A stretch of DNA of 64,000 nucleotides from Chlamydomonas sphaeroides (lineage: Eukaryota; Chlorophyta; Chlorophyceae; Chlamydomonadales; Chlamydomonadaceae): assembly GCA_001662425.1 (NCBI GenBank), contig BDDC01000306.1, forward strand, positions 1 to 64,000, given 5' to 3'. The notes beneath the pieces are model-generated. The model made no database searches. It saw nothing but the letters and a program-made list of their open reading frames with translations, and had not been told where the DNA came from. The translations under genes and the position numbers were made by a program. Position 1 is the first letter of the stretch; the number at the start of each line of letters is the position of its first letter. Positions 32,867 through 43,871 of the stretch are shown here, in pieces.

Positions 32867-33692
32867 CTGGAGGATGTCATGGGCACAAAAGACATGGCGC
32901 GGCAGGGGTGTGGTCAGAGCTCAAGGCAAGGGGTAAGCAGAGCAAGGAGGGCTAGAGGCACAGCAGCGGCATCGCCGAGCGGGCGCCAGAGGGCGGGCGT
33001 CGGTTGCGGAAGCGACCGCTGGGGCGAGCGCCGGAACTCACCCGCGACAGGCCCCTTCTGTCCCTGCTGTTGTTGGGGGATGTCGGAAGCGTGGGCCAAG
33101 GGAGGATGCAGTTGGGGAAGGGGAGGTTGGCACGGGCAGAGGCATGGGTTTGCTAACATGGCCGCGACCCCCCGCGCACCTGGCACCCAGCATCCTTGCT
33201 ATGTGGCGTGAGCACGAGAGACCTCACGCTTGTCGGGGCCGCAGCCCCTGCTCGCGCGGTGCTCGGGCCCAGCAAGCGCAGTAGCTTGCCCAGAGCGACT
33301 CCGAGGCCCCGAGCTCGTTTAGCACCTAGTTTGTAGTGATCAGCGCTATGTGGGCTCAGCACGACGTGGGACACGCAAGCAGATATGTTGCTTCGCAACA
33401 GGGAAGTCTTTCGCGCTGTGCGATGTGTGCGCGGAGTCTGGTAAAGAAACTGCAAGTGTACGTTCAGAGCTTGTGCTCTACGAGGGAGCGCATTGCGGAG
33501 TAGTACGAGCACGACGAACTCTCGCAGCAGCGAATGCTCTGCGCTACATTTGCAACATATACAACTGCAATCGAGCTGACGATTCGCGAGCGCCGGCTTG
33601 GAAGCGACGACAGCACTCCACAACATCCGAGCCATCACAGCGACAGCGACACCCGGCGGCATACGCGCCTTCTTCCCTTCAGACCTGCTCAC
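32867..33692. other. BET1 5' region and divergent promoter to the OXA1-like gene
   Basis: It contains the probable BET1 leader exon (edge 33042) and a promoter region shared with the plus-strand gene starting at 33693. The part 33330-33620 is less GC-rich. No other gene seen. Confidence 0.4.
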
Positions 33693-35646
33693 ATGGCGAC
33701 ACGACGACTCAGCGGCTTAGCGCACCTGGCATCGCGGAGCGCGCTAGGGGCCGGAGCTGGCGGTGCCGGTACAGGGCACGCCATCGGCGGGTGGGTGGCC
33801 AGCCGTCGTTCACGCCCCTCACCCCTGCGCCCGGAGCTCCTCTCCATCGCACCCCCACATCCCACTTCTTGTTGACGCTCCATTCCCCCTCCTCCCACGC
33901 GCGCCGCAGCCTGCTGGCCGACGCCCATACCCCCGGCTCCGCGCTGTTGCTCTCCAGCTGCCGCTCGCTCGCCACCGCCTCCGCCACCGCTCCATCTTCA
34001 CCCACCCAGCTCACACCCACAGCCTCCGCCAGCCAGCCCCTCGACACGTTCCTCGGCCCCTGCCCCTCCGAGAACGGGCCCCTGGACCACGTCGTCGCAG
34101 CCTCCTCCCTAGAGGACTCGCTCGCGCTCTTCTTCAGCCCCACGCAGCTCGGCGCGCAGCTATGGGAGAGCGGCCACGCCGCCAGCGGCCTGCCCTGGTG
34201 GGCCGCCATCCCAGCCACCACCCTGGCGCTGCGCGCCGCGCTGGCGCCGCTCAGCCTCAAGGCCGCCGCCGCCTCGGCCGCCGTACCTCTGATGCACCGC
34301 GCCGTCGGGCTGTCGCGGGAGGTGGCGGACGCCGTCGCCGCCACGCCGGCGGCGCCGGCGGCGGCGCCACAGCAGGAGCAGGAGCCGGCGGAGCCAGAGG
34401 CAGGGAAACGGAAGGAGGAGGCCGCGGCGGGCGGCGGAGGTGGTCCCGGCGCCGTGGCGGCACTGGGCCGGGGGGAGCTGGTGTGGAAGGTGCTGGCGGA
34501 GCTGCGGGCGGCGCGCCCGGGCGGCGCGCCGCCGTCGTTCGGCTGGGTGGCGGCCAGTGCGGGCGTGCAGGTGAAGGCCAGGCGATGCCCGTGGACGGGC
34601 TGCACCCGCTGCCACATCGCCCAGCTGCACCCACTCCGCCCCCCATCGGCGGCACGCGCCTGCACCTGTCCCTGCCCCTCGCCCAGGTGCCGCTGGCGTT
34701 GTCGCTAACCCTGGCACTGCGCCGCATGTCGGACAGCCTGTGGCCGGGCCTCACCTCGGAGGGCGTCCTCTACTTTGCCGACCTCACCGCGCCGCCCGTC
34801 ATCGTGGCCACCCTGTCCACGCCCTACGGCACCGCCGGCGCCATCCTGCCGCTGGCGCTGGTGCTTGCCTACGCCGCCGCCGTGGACCGCTCCGCAGGGG
34901 GTGCGTGGCGCGGCCTGGCGTCCGGGGCTCGGGGGCTTGGGGGCTGCGGCGGTGGCCCCTCGGGCACGTCGGCACGCTTGCGTGGGCCTGCCAAGCTGGC
35001 CAGGGGAGCAGGGGGCGTATGAAGCACGCATGGGCGCGCTCCACAGCCTGCCCTGCTGCCACGCCAGCCCTGCCGGAACCCCTGTCCGTGTCATGTCTCG
35101 CGGGCCCCCCTCCTGCCCCTCCCCCGTAACCCTGCCCAGCCTCCAGCCCCGGCATCAACCTGGCGCTCAAGCTGATGGCGGTGCCGCTGTACTGCGCCGC
35201 GCTGCTGCAGCCGCACGCTGTGCTGCTGCATTGGCTGGCGCTGGCGGGGGGCCACCTGGGGCTGCAGAGCATCGCGGCGGCGCGCGCCGGCGGGAGCAGC
35301 ACGACCACGGCGGCTGTGGGCGAGCCTCAAGGTGCGGTGCTGGGGTGTGTGCCTTGGTTGGGATGGGTATCGAGAACGATGGCGTCAAGAGCTCCTGTCT
35401 GGGTTAACAACAAGTCAAAAGTGGGGGTTGGCGGCCTTGGCGCATCGGAAACCGCCGAGGCCCGGATGCCCGCCGCCCGGCCCGCCACGTCGTCCCGCAG
35501 GACCCTCAGTCGCTACGCTGCTGCCTGCGCTGGCGGAGGCGTACGCCAAGGCCGGCAACGAGGCCGCGGCGGCGGCGTGCCGCGCGACGGCGGCGCGGCT
35601 GGCGGCGGCGAAGCCGGCGGACGGTGCGGCTGGGACCTCAGCGTAG
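33693..35646 (+). CDS. OXA1/COX18-type inner-membrane insertase
   Basis: Five exons (33693-33790, 33910-34570, 34687-34900, 35140-35331, 35501-35646) join in phase to 436 residues. The N-terminus MATRRLSGLAHLASRSALG is Arg/Ser/Ala-rich without acids, like a mitochondrial presequence. The Oxa1/YidC core is seen as GLPWWAAIPATTLALRAALA then PLSLKAAAASAAVP, and VPLALSLTLALRRM, LYFADLTAPPVIVATLS and INLALKLMAVPLYCAALLQP. A charged linker interrupts the domain. The tail (LLPALAEAYAKAGNEAAAAA) looks like one TPR-type helix pair, as in plant OXA2 proteins that serve cytochrome oxidase assembly. Mitochondrial rather than plastid (ALB3) identity is inferred from the presequence and TPR-like tail. Confidence 0.82.
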
Positions 35647-37072
35647 AGCCTGCGGCGGTGGGCCTGTTGCTTGCGGCAGCTGGGCAGCGCCAGGCGCTAT
35701 CCGCTATGGCGTGGCGGTGACGTCTCATGGAGGATGGAGCGCTGCTCCGGGTGCAACATGTGTCGTTGGGCATGGTGCTGGGCGCCTGGGCCTCGAGCGC
35801 AGGCGGCCATTGTGAGGCGCGAGACACATGACGGCCATATGTCGATACCCACCAGGCCCACACTGACCGCGCTGATGCTGCATGCGTTCTGCTGAGCTGC
35901 AGCAACTGTTCGGCCGTCGCACTGTGATGCCGTTGGCCAGGCCCTTCTAGGTAGGAGGTACAAAACATCTGGCGGTTGGACCGGCCATCGACGCAATGGC
36001 TCAGGTGTTGACGCAAGCATACAGGCACTAGACAAAAGGCATCATGATCTCTGGTCGTTGTTACACACAACCCATGGCCCACTGCGCCGGCATGAGATAG
36101 GGGCCCAGCCATGTCCACGCGCCACTCAGCCACTGACCACAATTCCTCAGCCTACATACGTCAGCTCTCCGGCTGACACAGCACCACACGTCCGTACTGT
36201 ACAGTCGTCACATACACAGCCGCCCATAGACCGGGCCGCCGCCTTCCAGCTTACCCTGGTCGCCGTCGGCCACGAGCACAAGCACAGAGCACAGCCAACA
36301 GCAATGTCGCCGCTGCGTGTGCGAGGTGCAAGTGCTGCACAGCACGCAACTCTCGTTTGTTGCGCGCCTGGCGCGGCACGGTAACATGCCGCCCGGCATC
36401 AACCTTCAAGCGCCGAGGCCACACACCGCAGCTCAGTGCCGTGTCTACTAAGCTATCTGACTGCCCCATGCCGCTGCCGCATGACGGCGGTGCCCTCCCT
36501 GCAGTTCATGCTACAGCACCTGCCGCCTACGGTAACTAAGCTCTCGACAACCTAATCCCAGACCCAAAGTGCCCTGCCTATTACCAGCTCCAACCCCTCC
36601 GGGAGCAGCAGGGCGCCCGCCCCGCACCCGCCGCGGCTCCGCGCCGCGCCCGGGGGGCCCCCNNNNNNNNNNNNNNNNNNNNNNNNNNNNNNNNNNNNNN
36701 NNNNNNNNNNNNNNNNNNNNNNNNNNNNNNNNNNNNNNNNNNNNNNNNNNNNNNNNNNNNNNNNNNNNNNNNNNNNNNNNNNNNNNNNNNNNNNNNNNNN
36801 NNNNNNNNNNNNNNNNNNNNNNNNNNNNNNNNNNNNNNNNNNNNNNNNNNNNNNNNNNNNNNNNNNNNNNNNNNNNNNNNNNNNNNNNNNNNNNNNNNNN
36901 NNNNNNNNNNNNNNNNNNNNNNNNNNNNNNNNNNNNNNNNNNNNNNNNNNNNNNNNNNNNNNNNNNNNNNNNNNNNNNNNNNNNNNNNNNNNNNNNACGC
37001 AGCGCCCAGCGCCCAGCCAGCGCTCCATCATCGGATCCGACGGCCACCGCCCGGCCGGCTGGCCCCGCCGCC
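35647..37072. other. intergenic region containing an assembly gap
   Basis: Region between the convergent OXA1-like and PCF11-like genes. No coding frame with conserved blocks. GC content is lower at 35800-36550. N's occupy 36663-36996. Confidence 0.5.
36663..36996. other. assembly gap (334 N)
   Basis: A run of 334 N. The left edge is extremely GC-rich (CGCGCCCGGGGGGCCCCC), a likely cause of the sequencing failure. It lies just beyond the PCF11-like stop at 37073, so it should not remove coding sequence from that gene. Confidence 0.95.
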
Positions 37073-39506
37073 TCACTGCACCTCGAGCTTGACGCGCTTG
37101 GCCTCGGGGTGGGAAAACCCCCCCGCGACCGCGGCGCCCAGGTCGGGCGCCAGCGCTGCCTCGGAAGAGGGCCGCTTGACGCCGGGCCCACTGGCGAAGC
37201 CGAGCGGCAGCCCCGCCGGCTCCTGCTTCACCAGCGCCACGGCCGCAGCGGGCGCCGAGGGCACGGGCGGCTGCAGCGGCGGCGGCGACGACGGTGCTGA
37301 CGCAGCGGGGCTGGTGGAGGGCTGAGCCGCCGCTGACGCCGCTTGTCGGAGGTCGGCTGCGGCGGCGGCGCTGGCGGAGGCCGCTTTGAGCGTCGCCAGC
37401 TGCAGCTTTGACGGCGCACCCGCCAGGCACTGCACCTTGACGATGGAGCCGTCCATGACGTTGTACCTGGGAGGGGCAGGAAGAGGAACAGGCAGGTGCG
37501 TGCAGCGTGATCGAGAGACCCGACAGCAATATGACAAGGCCACACCCGTTGCTTCCAACCGCTTGCTGCTTTTACTCACTTGGCGGCATCGTCACCGCTG
37601 AGCAGCACGGCGTCCTTGTAGTACCACTCGTCCGTCTCAGGGTCAAAGAATCGCTCGAAGGGCTCGCCCGAAATGGCGCACTCGGGCTGCGAGATGTCCT
37701 CCTTCACGGAGTAGAACTTCTCCTCCTCAGCGGTCTCGCCCTGCGAGAATGAGTATGTCACCTAGTGCGAATGCTACAAAGGGCTCTTCCAATTGCGAAC
37801 CTTATACAGCTCAATATGCCTGTCGCAATGGCGTCAAGTAATATCGCGCTTACCCCGCCGGTCGCCTGCACGTCGTCCGTTGGCGCCGCTATCGTGCCCG
37901 TCAGCCAGAGGTCCACGGTTGGAAACCATTGCCGAGAGGGCGCTCTCCGCTTGCTTCGCAAGAATGCGGCGTCGAGGAAGCCTGGCCGCGCCTTGAAGGA
38001 CGCGTCTAACAGTTGCCGCACAGCTGCCGAGTCAAGCTCCTGTGCAGAGGGCGCATATTGACTCGTGAGACTTCGCTGTACACTAGCGACTCAGCAGCCT
38101 CCGTGCCGCTAAGTAAAGATTCGCTTTACAGGAATTGCGTATGAATGAGCTGCCCCTTGCACACCGCACGTGGTACATTGCTTGGCACTGTAAGGAATGC
38201 CAGCTGGTACCCATCCAGCTCCTACCCGTACCCTCCCACTCCCGTGCATGCTCACGCCCCACCACACTAGACGCCCTGCGTATGCAGCATGATATACTTG
38301 CAATATGCACTGCACGAACAATTACCTTGATGGCCTGCGGCCCTGGGAAGTCCGTGGGGCGGGACCTGAGCTGAGGCTGGGGGCTGCTTGGGGCGGGCTG
38401 CGGCGGACTGCAAGGTGGAAGCACCTGCGGTGGCGGTGTTGTACGTGACGATGCCGCGTGTGCTGCTGCCGCCGCCGCTATCGCTGATTGCAGCATGCTG
38501 TTGGGGGGCTGCACAGCCGCCGGGTACTGCGGTGCGTGGTGCGTTGCCGGCTGCAAGAGAGTGTACGGCTGCGGTGGTGGCATGCCGTAGTAGGCGGGCG
38601 GAGCGTACTGCGGCTGCCCATACGCGGGCTGGAAACTGGGCTGCTGCACGCTCAGGTATGAGGGCGCGGCTGGGAAGGGAGCGGGCGCCTGCTGCTGCGC
38701 CGGCCCCGGGTAATGGGGCCCGTTTCCGACTGCCGCCAGGGGCCGGACGGGAGGAGCGACGGCACGTGGCTGCTGCATCACAGGGTACCCCCGATAGCCG
38801 GGCGGGGGCAGCACACCTCCCACAGCGGGTGCGCCCGACGTCGAGGCCATGCCCGCCGGCACCATGTACGCCTCGCAGGCCTGCACTATCTTCTGGTCCA
38901 GTTGCGCCACGGAGCGCCAGAGCTTGCAGACTTTCGTCAGGGTCGGCCGTGTGCTGGAATCGGACTTGTCCCACATGAACACGAAGATCTGCGAGGAGTG
39001 CGGGGGTGGGAGCACGAGAGGGGCAGAAGGTCAACACGGTGTGACAAGGCGTGACGACCGCCGCCGAGCATCGCGTTCATCGGTGAGCACGCACCTCCAG
39101 CAGGGCAGCACTAAGCTGCTCCATGTAGACGGCAGGACAGTCCGTCTTCAGCATGCAGTCGACCAGGTACAGGGCCGCCAGTCGGTGAGCCGGAGGGCAC
39201 TGCGGGCAAAAGCAGTAACATCCGAGATGTGAGAAAGGGTCGCCATTACGATAAGAGCGCGACAAGAAGGTGCCAGCATTCGCGGACCAGGCTTCGCCCA
39301 AGGCTCAACCAGTACCCCAAGCGCGAGGTCATAAAGAAGAGGCTTGCCTGCTTAACATGCTGACGGATGGCCTTGACGACGTTGGTCGCCTCCTCGCGGT
39401 TCTCAAACGCAAGGTCCTTCAGCGTGACGATGGAACGCCGCTCCGGCGTTGTCAAGTCCCGCAGGTTCTCCAAAAATGCCTGGCCGAAGCCGCTGAGCCC
39501 CGCCAT
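37073..39506 (-). CDS. PCF11-like pre-mRNA cleavage/termination factor (CID domain)
   Basis: Six minus-strand exons (39348-39506, 39095-39199, 38326-38988, 37854-38039, 37580-37761, 37073-37466) join in phase to 562 residues. Residues 5-130 form a CTD-interacting domain: FGQAFLENLRDLTTPERRSI, HRLAALYLVDCMLKTD, IFVFMWDK and VCKLWRSVAQLDQKIVQACE. A Pro/Gln/Tyr-rich middle follows. The C-terminus has the Pcf11 Clp1-binding/zinc-finger-like block CAISGEPFERFFDPETDEWY ending YKDAV. PCF11 links RNA polymerase II CTD to 3'-end cleavage. The last exon holds sumoylation-like motifs VKQEP and VKLE and a basic PEAKRVK. Intron 1 uses donor CAG|GCAAGC, a GC-AG intron. It is shorter than yeast and plant PCF11, and I did not identify the first of the paired zinc-finger motifs. 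Confidence 0.85.
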
Positions 39507-40750
39507 GGCGACGGGGCCGCAACTGCGCCGAGGATGTTGGCTCGTGACCGTTCTGCTTTGATTATCTTGTGTGTCTGGAGGCGGTTGTAGCAGAGGTCGT
39601 GTTTTGTTTGGAACGGAGGGCAGTGCGGCGAGAGACGAAGAGAGAGTTGGGCGCTTGGGCCGATCCGCTGGAGTACCCTCAAACTTCCAGGGTGACCCCA
39701 CGCACATACATTAGAATACACCTAGTTCTGCCTTTAGGCCCGACAGCACGCGGCGGCAACAACGGTCCGGACACCAACAACTAAGCATTCCACGCGCGGG
39801 TCGAGGCCATCAAGGCCCTCGTGGCTTTCACGTGGCGCATGTGTCATGGGTGAGGTGGAAATGGGCATTGCACACTGGGCGGTCGAGAACAAGGCAGGGG
39901 TTGGCAGGGGAACCACGGGAGCAGGGGGGCGAGGGCTTGGGGTCGTGACGGTTCGTGCGCTCTCCGCGAGGGACCATCGGCACGGTTCCGTGGAACCTAG
40001 TCCAGCGCACTTTGTGAAGGCTGCACTTGAGGGGGATGGCGTGTTCATGTCTGACAGCCGACCAGTCAGCAGGGAAAGGCGGACTGCCTTGACAGGCAGC
40101 GACCAACCGACGAGCTCAGGAGAGGCCGGCCCAAAATGCCGTTTCAACATTGCCCTAATAGGGTCACCGAGCGCCAAGGCGCTATGTAGCACATCGGGCT
40201 GAATCACCAAAACTGCCCGACCAGCACATAGGCCAGCTGGCCAGACCTTCCCGCCCCCCCAGCTGCCTGGGTCCGTCTGGGTCCACCACTGCCGGCGGGC
40301 CTGTGGCCACCTGCCACATTAGCAGCACTAACCCCGGACCGCAGGTGCACTCTTGCCGCCGTCCCAGGGCAGCGTCACCGCTACCGGGCCATGTCGACAT
40401 CCGCACTGTTGTCGAAACCCGGCCCGGCAAACCAGGTGGCGCTGCCATGTCCGGCCCCCTTCCCGCAGATTCCCCCGCCGCCACCACCACTACTGACGCA
40501 CCAGGCAACCCGCGATCCCGGCCCTTAAGCCGCACCGCTCAACTGCCATGCAGCACCGCCGCCTCCCGGCCGTCCGCAGTGTGGCTCGCCGCCTGCTGCC
40601 CCCGCCCCACCCCATCCAGCTTGCTGTACCCCGCCCGCCACCCGAGCCCACGCTGCGTCCCTCCTTCCATCCCGCCGCGTCCATCACGTCCATCCGCAAC
40701 AGCCCCGCCCCGGTCTCCTTCCAGCTGCCAGTCCAAGCTCCAAGCTCCGC
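39507..40750. other. intergenic between PCF11-like and FabZ genes
   Basis: Holds the PCF11-like promoter and the FabZ 3' UTR. An open frame at about 39846-40202 (plus) has no conserved block and is probably chance. The stretch 40440-40750 is Pro/Arg-coding in all frames and C-rich. Confidence 0.4.
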
Positions 40751-42609
40751 TCACGGCTTCCCCATGGCCAGGGTGAGCTCCGCCTCCACAACCAGGTCAG
40801 CGCCCACGTAGCCGGTGGCCGCCACCTTGACGATGCCGAAGCGCTTGTTGTACTTGGTCACCTCGGCGCGCATCATCTGGCGAGCAAGGAGTAAGGAGAT
40901 GGAGGAAGGGGAGGTGGGAGGTGGGAGCGGTTGCGGATATACTAGAAGAACAGAGGGGCGACGAGCCGGTCCGGTCAACCCGCCAGCGCATCGTCTGGAA
41001 GGTTTAGGGAGGTAAGTGCGGCATGGCGAGGCGAGGGGGCATAGCGGGACTACGCGCATGCCAGCAGGGTTACGCACAGCGTCGATCGCCGGTCGGTGGG
41101 GAGACAGGGGGCGGGGCTGTAGTGCAGCGCGCTGCGAGCTGGCGACTGGAGACAGGGTGGGGCCGGTGTAGCCAGCCCCACAGGAGATCCCCAAACGCGT
41201 CATGGTGGGCTGAACCTCCGCTGCCTCGCCCCGTCCTTCAACCACCTGCCCGCTTCCTGCCCCTGTCCGTCTTTGCTCCCGGCCAGGCACGTCGAAGCGG
41301 GCGGAACGGCCATGACGGACTCGCGTGTAGAGGCGACGCTCAGCAACCAGCATTGCCCGCAGGACAGCCCTGGTCGCCGCGCTGCAAAGCCCTACCAAGC
41401 ACCCTGATTGCCCCGCTTCCTCCGTCCCCACCAACCCTCCCTTTTTCCCCCATAGTCCCCTTGCCCTTGCCCCCCAACGCGGCCCCACCAGCACGTCACC
41501 CGGCACCACGGGCTTGCGGAAGCGGCAGCCCTCGATGCCGCCGAAGAAGAACAGCCCCTTGGCGGCCGTGTCCTCGGGGTCGAGCATCACCAGGCCGGCC
41601 AGCTGGGCCATGGCCTCCACCTGGAGCACGCCTGGGGAGGCAGGGGAGCGGAAGGGGGGAGGAGGGGGCAGAAGAGGCTGGCGGAAGTGGGAGAGAGGGA
41701 GGAAAGGATCGGGACTGGGCGGAGGGAGAGGGCCAGAGGACAGGAGTGGGCAGGCGGGCTGGGGTGCCGCGGGGTGGAAGGACAATGGTTGCCGGCGAGG
41801 TGGGCCGTGGGCCTGCACGTGTAGCCTGGCCGGGGAAGGGGCCTGGTGGCTGGCACTGGGGACGCGCATCGCCGCGGCACGAAGTGCGGCTGGCATGCCT
41901 GAGTGCACGCTTGGCGCTATCGCAATCCAGCCATCGCCGAGCAGGAGTTCAGTGACTCGAGACAGTGCACTCTAGCCCGCCTTGCAAGCAGCAGCCGATG
42001 CCGCGCGCCTGCACGGCCCGGCGGCGGGGCAGGCGCGTGCGCAGCGCCCCGCCCGCTGCCGTTGGCCCATCCCAGCGGCCCCGGACCGCAGGCGCCCCGC
42101 CGCACCCGGCATGATGGGGCGCTCGGGGAAGTGGCCGGGGAAGAAGTTGTCGTTGGCGGTGACGCACTTGTAGCCGACGGCGTACTTCTCCTTCTCCCAC
42201 TCCACGACACGGTCGACCAGCAGGAACGGGTACCTGGTGTGCGTGCCGTCAGGGAGGAGCGAGCGAAGTGTCAGGACGCAACGTGCATCGTCTGTGCGTT
42301 GCCAATTGCATGGTAGGACGAGGAGCGGCCCGCTCGCGCGGGCGGCGTAACGCCTACGCGGCATGCCGACCCCTGTCCACGCTGTCGCGAGCACCTGTGC
42401 GGCAGGGTCTGCATGATCTGGTTGATGTCACGCAGAGCCTTGAAGTTGGGGCCGGTCTTCTCCATGCCCACGGGCTTGGGCGCCTCCGCGGCAGCATCCG
42501 CGCGCACGACCGGCATGGACCGCGCCGGCCGGGCAACGACGCAGCGAGGCGTTGCAGCCGGGCGGTTGGCGACACAGCCAGAACGCATGGTGCGGGAGGA
42601 GAGGGCCAT
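40751..42609 (-). CDS. fabZ: (3R)-hydroxyacyl-ACP dehydratase, plastid
   Basis: Four minus-strand exons (42395-42609, 42106-42233, 41489-41631, 40751-40876) join in phase to 203 residues. FabZ removes water from 3-hydroxyacyl-ACP in type II fatty acid synthesis. Residues 1-50 (MALSSRTMRSGCVANRPAA start) are a typical plastid transit peptide. The domain follows: IMQTLPHRYPFLLVDRVVEW, NDNFFPGHFPERPIMPG with catalytic His106, and GVLQVEAMAQLAGLVM with Glu120 (14 residues apart, as in the bacterial enzyme). FRKPVVPGDVL and the last exon VTKYNKRFGIVKVAATGYVG complete the hot-dog fold. The start is the first ATG (42607-42609); an upstream TTG is not needed. Confidence 0.95.
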
Positions 42610-43871
42610 TTGGCGTTGCGCGGAGCTGTGCAAGCGGCGGTCGGCAAAGTGCAAGCGAAGGTTGGGTCTACAAGCTCACTGAACAGTAACAGCAGTAATG
42701 GGTTCTAGAGAGCCTACGCAATGCTACTCGGGGCAAGCGGGAAGCGCTTGGGATGGCGTTGCGCTAATTGGTGCCACGACAGCCTATAAAGCTAAAATAA
42801 GTTACATATGATTAGCTATGCATATCATGCAGCTTACTGGGCTGATGCTATGATGTCGGCTCAGGGGCGGGTCCTTGGGTCGGCGAGCGTGTCCTGTAGG
42901 GTCTCCCCGTCTCTCAAACCTGTCCCAGCTGCGCATGGGTGCATGGCTCGCCCCAAAAAGAGGCCACCCAGACCAGACACACACCTTCGGTCATTATGCG
43001 GTTGTAGCTGGGACTATGTGGGGGGTCTCGGGCACACCGTCCTCCGTGCCCTCACCCCACGGGCCCGACTTTGCCGCCCCGGACTGCCTCAACGGCAGGA
43101 CTGCAATCTGCCCAACAGCTGCACGCCTGTGCCAGCAACGCTACGTACGTTCCGCAGTGTTGGAACACTTGAACGTAACGAAAGCGGCCAGGCACCGCTC
43201 TCTCCGACAGCCGCTAACAAGCCATCGTGACGCTCGGTCGCAAGGCAGGAGCGCTGGGCCTGGAAGGGCTAGGGCTGCTGCTGGGAGCGGAGCGGCTCGC
43301 TGTGCCGGCAACCCCACGGCCCGGCTGCAAGGTTCCAGAGCGTAGCGGGCTCCGCCACTGCAGCGCGCCTGTCTCTGCAACACACGCTACGCTGCAAACG
43401 CTGCTCTTGTCATCTCCTATGAAGCACACTGAAATGGAACGCGCGTGGCGCTCACAAAGACATGGCGTGACCTGCACAGCCGTGCCGTGCAGAGTACTTG
43501 AAGTATAGTGTCAGCGCGGCCGCAGTGGCCCCAGCAGCCCCCATGGCTGGGCAGGGCGGGGCGCCCCCGGGTCCTAGGCATCTACACCGCCTCCAACCCC
43601 GGCAGCCGGTATGCACGCTGGATTTGTGCCTTGTGAGACGGTGTTGGTCGCGTAAAATGTCACCTTGTTGCTAATGCCGGGCCAGTCGCTACGCCATTGT
43701 CATCGCGAGTCCACGCGGGCGCGCGCTAGACCGTTGGCCAGGGTTGGTGCCACGCCCATGGGGGTCGTGCCCAGCTCGGGTGCGGCGCCATGCAAGCGTC
43801 GACGCAACGTCACATATGCAGCTCTGAGCCCCCGCTAGGCAGCGCAACACTTGTGGCCTACGCGACAAGCC
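42610..43871. other. divergent intergenic region
   Basis: Separates FabZ (minus) from the F-box/propeller gene (plus). The part 42760-42860 is AT-richer with TATAAAGC at 42784 on the plus strand, too far from either start to assign. No conserved coding frame. Confidence 0.45.

Noticed and set aside
39846..40202. 118-codon plus-strand frame in the intergenic region
   Set aside because: No family resemblance and no upstream promoter or intron context; considered as a transposon fragment but no reverse transcriptase or integrase motif is visible.
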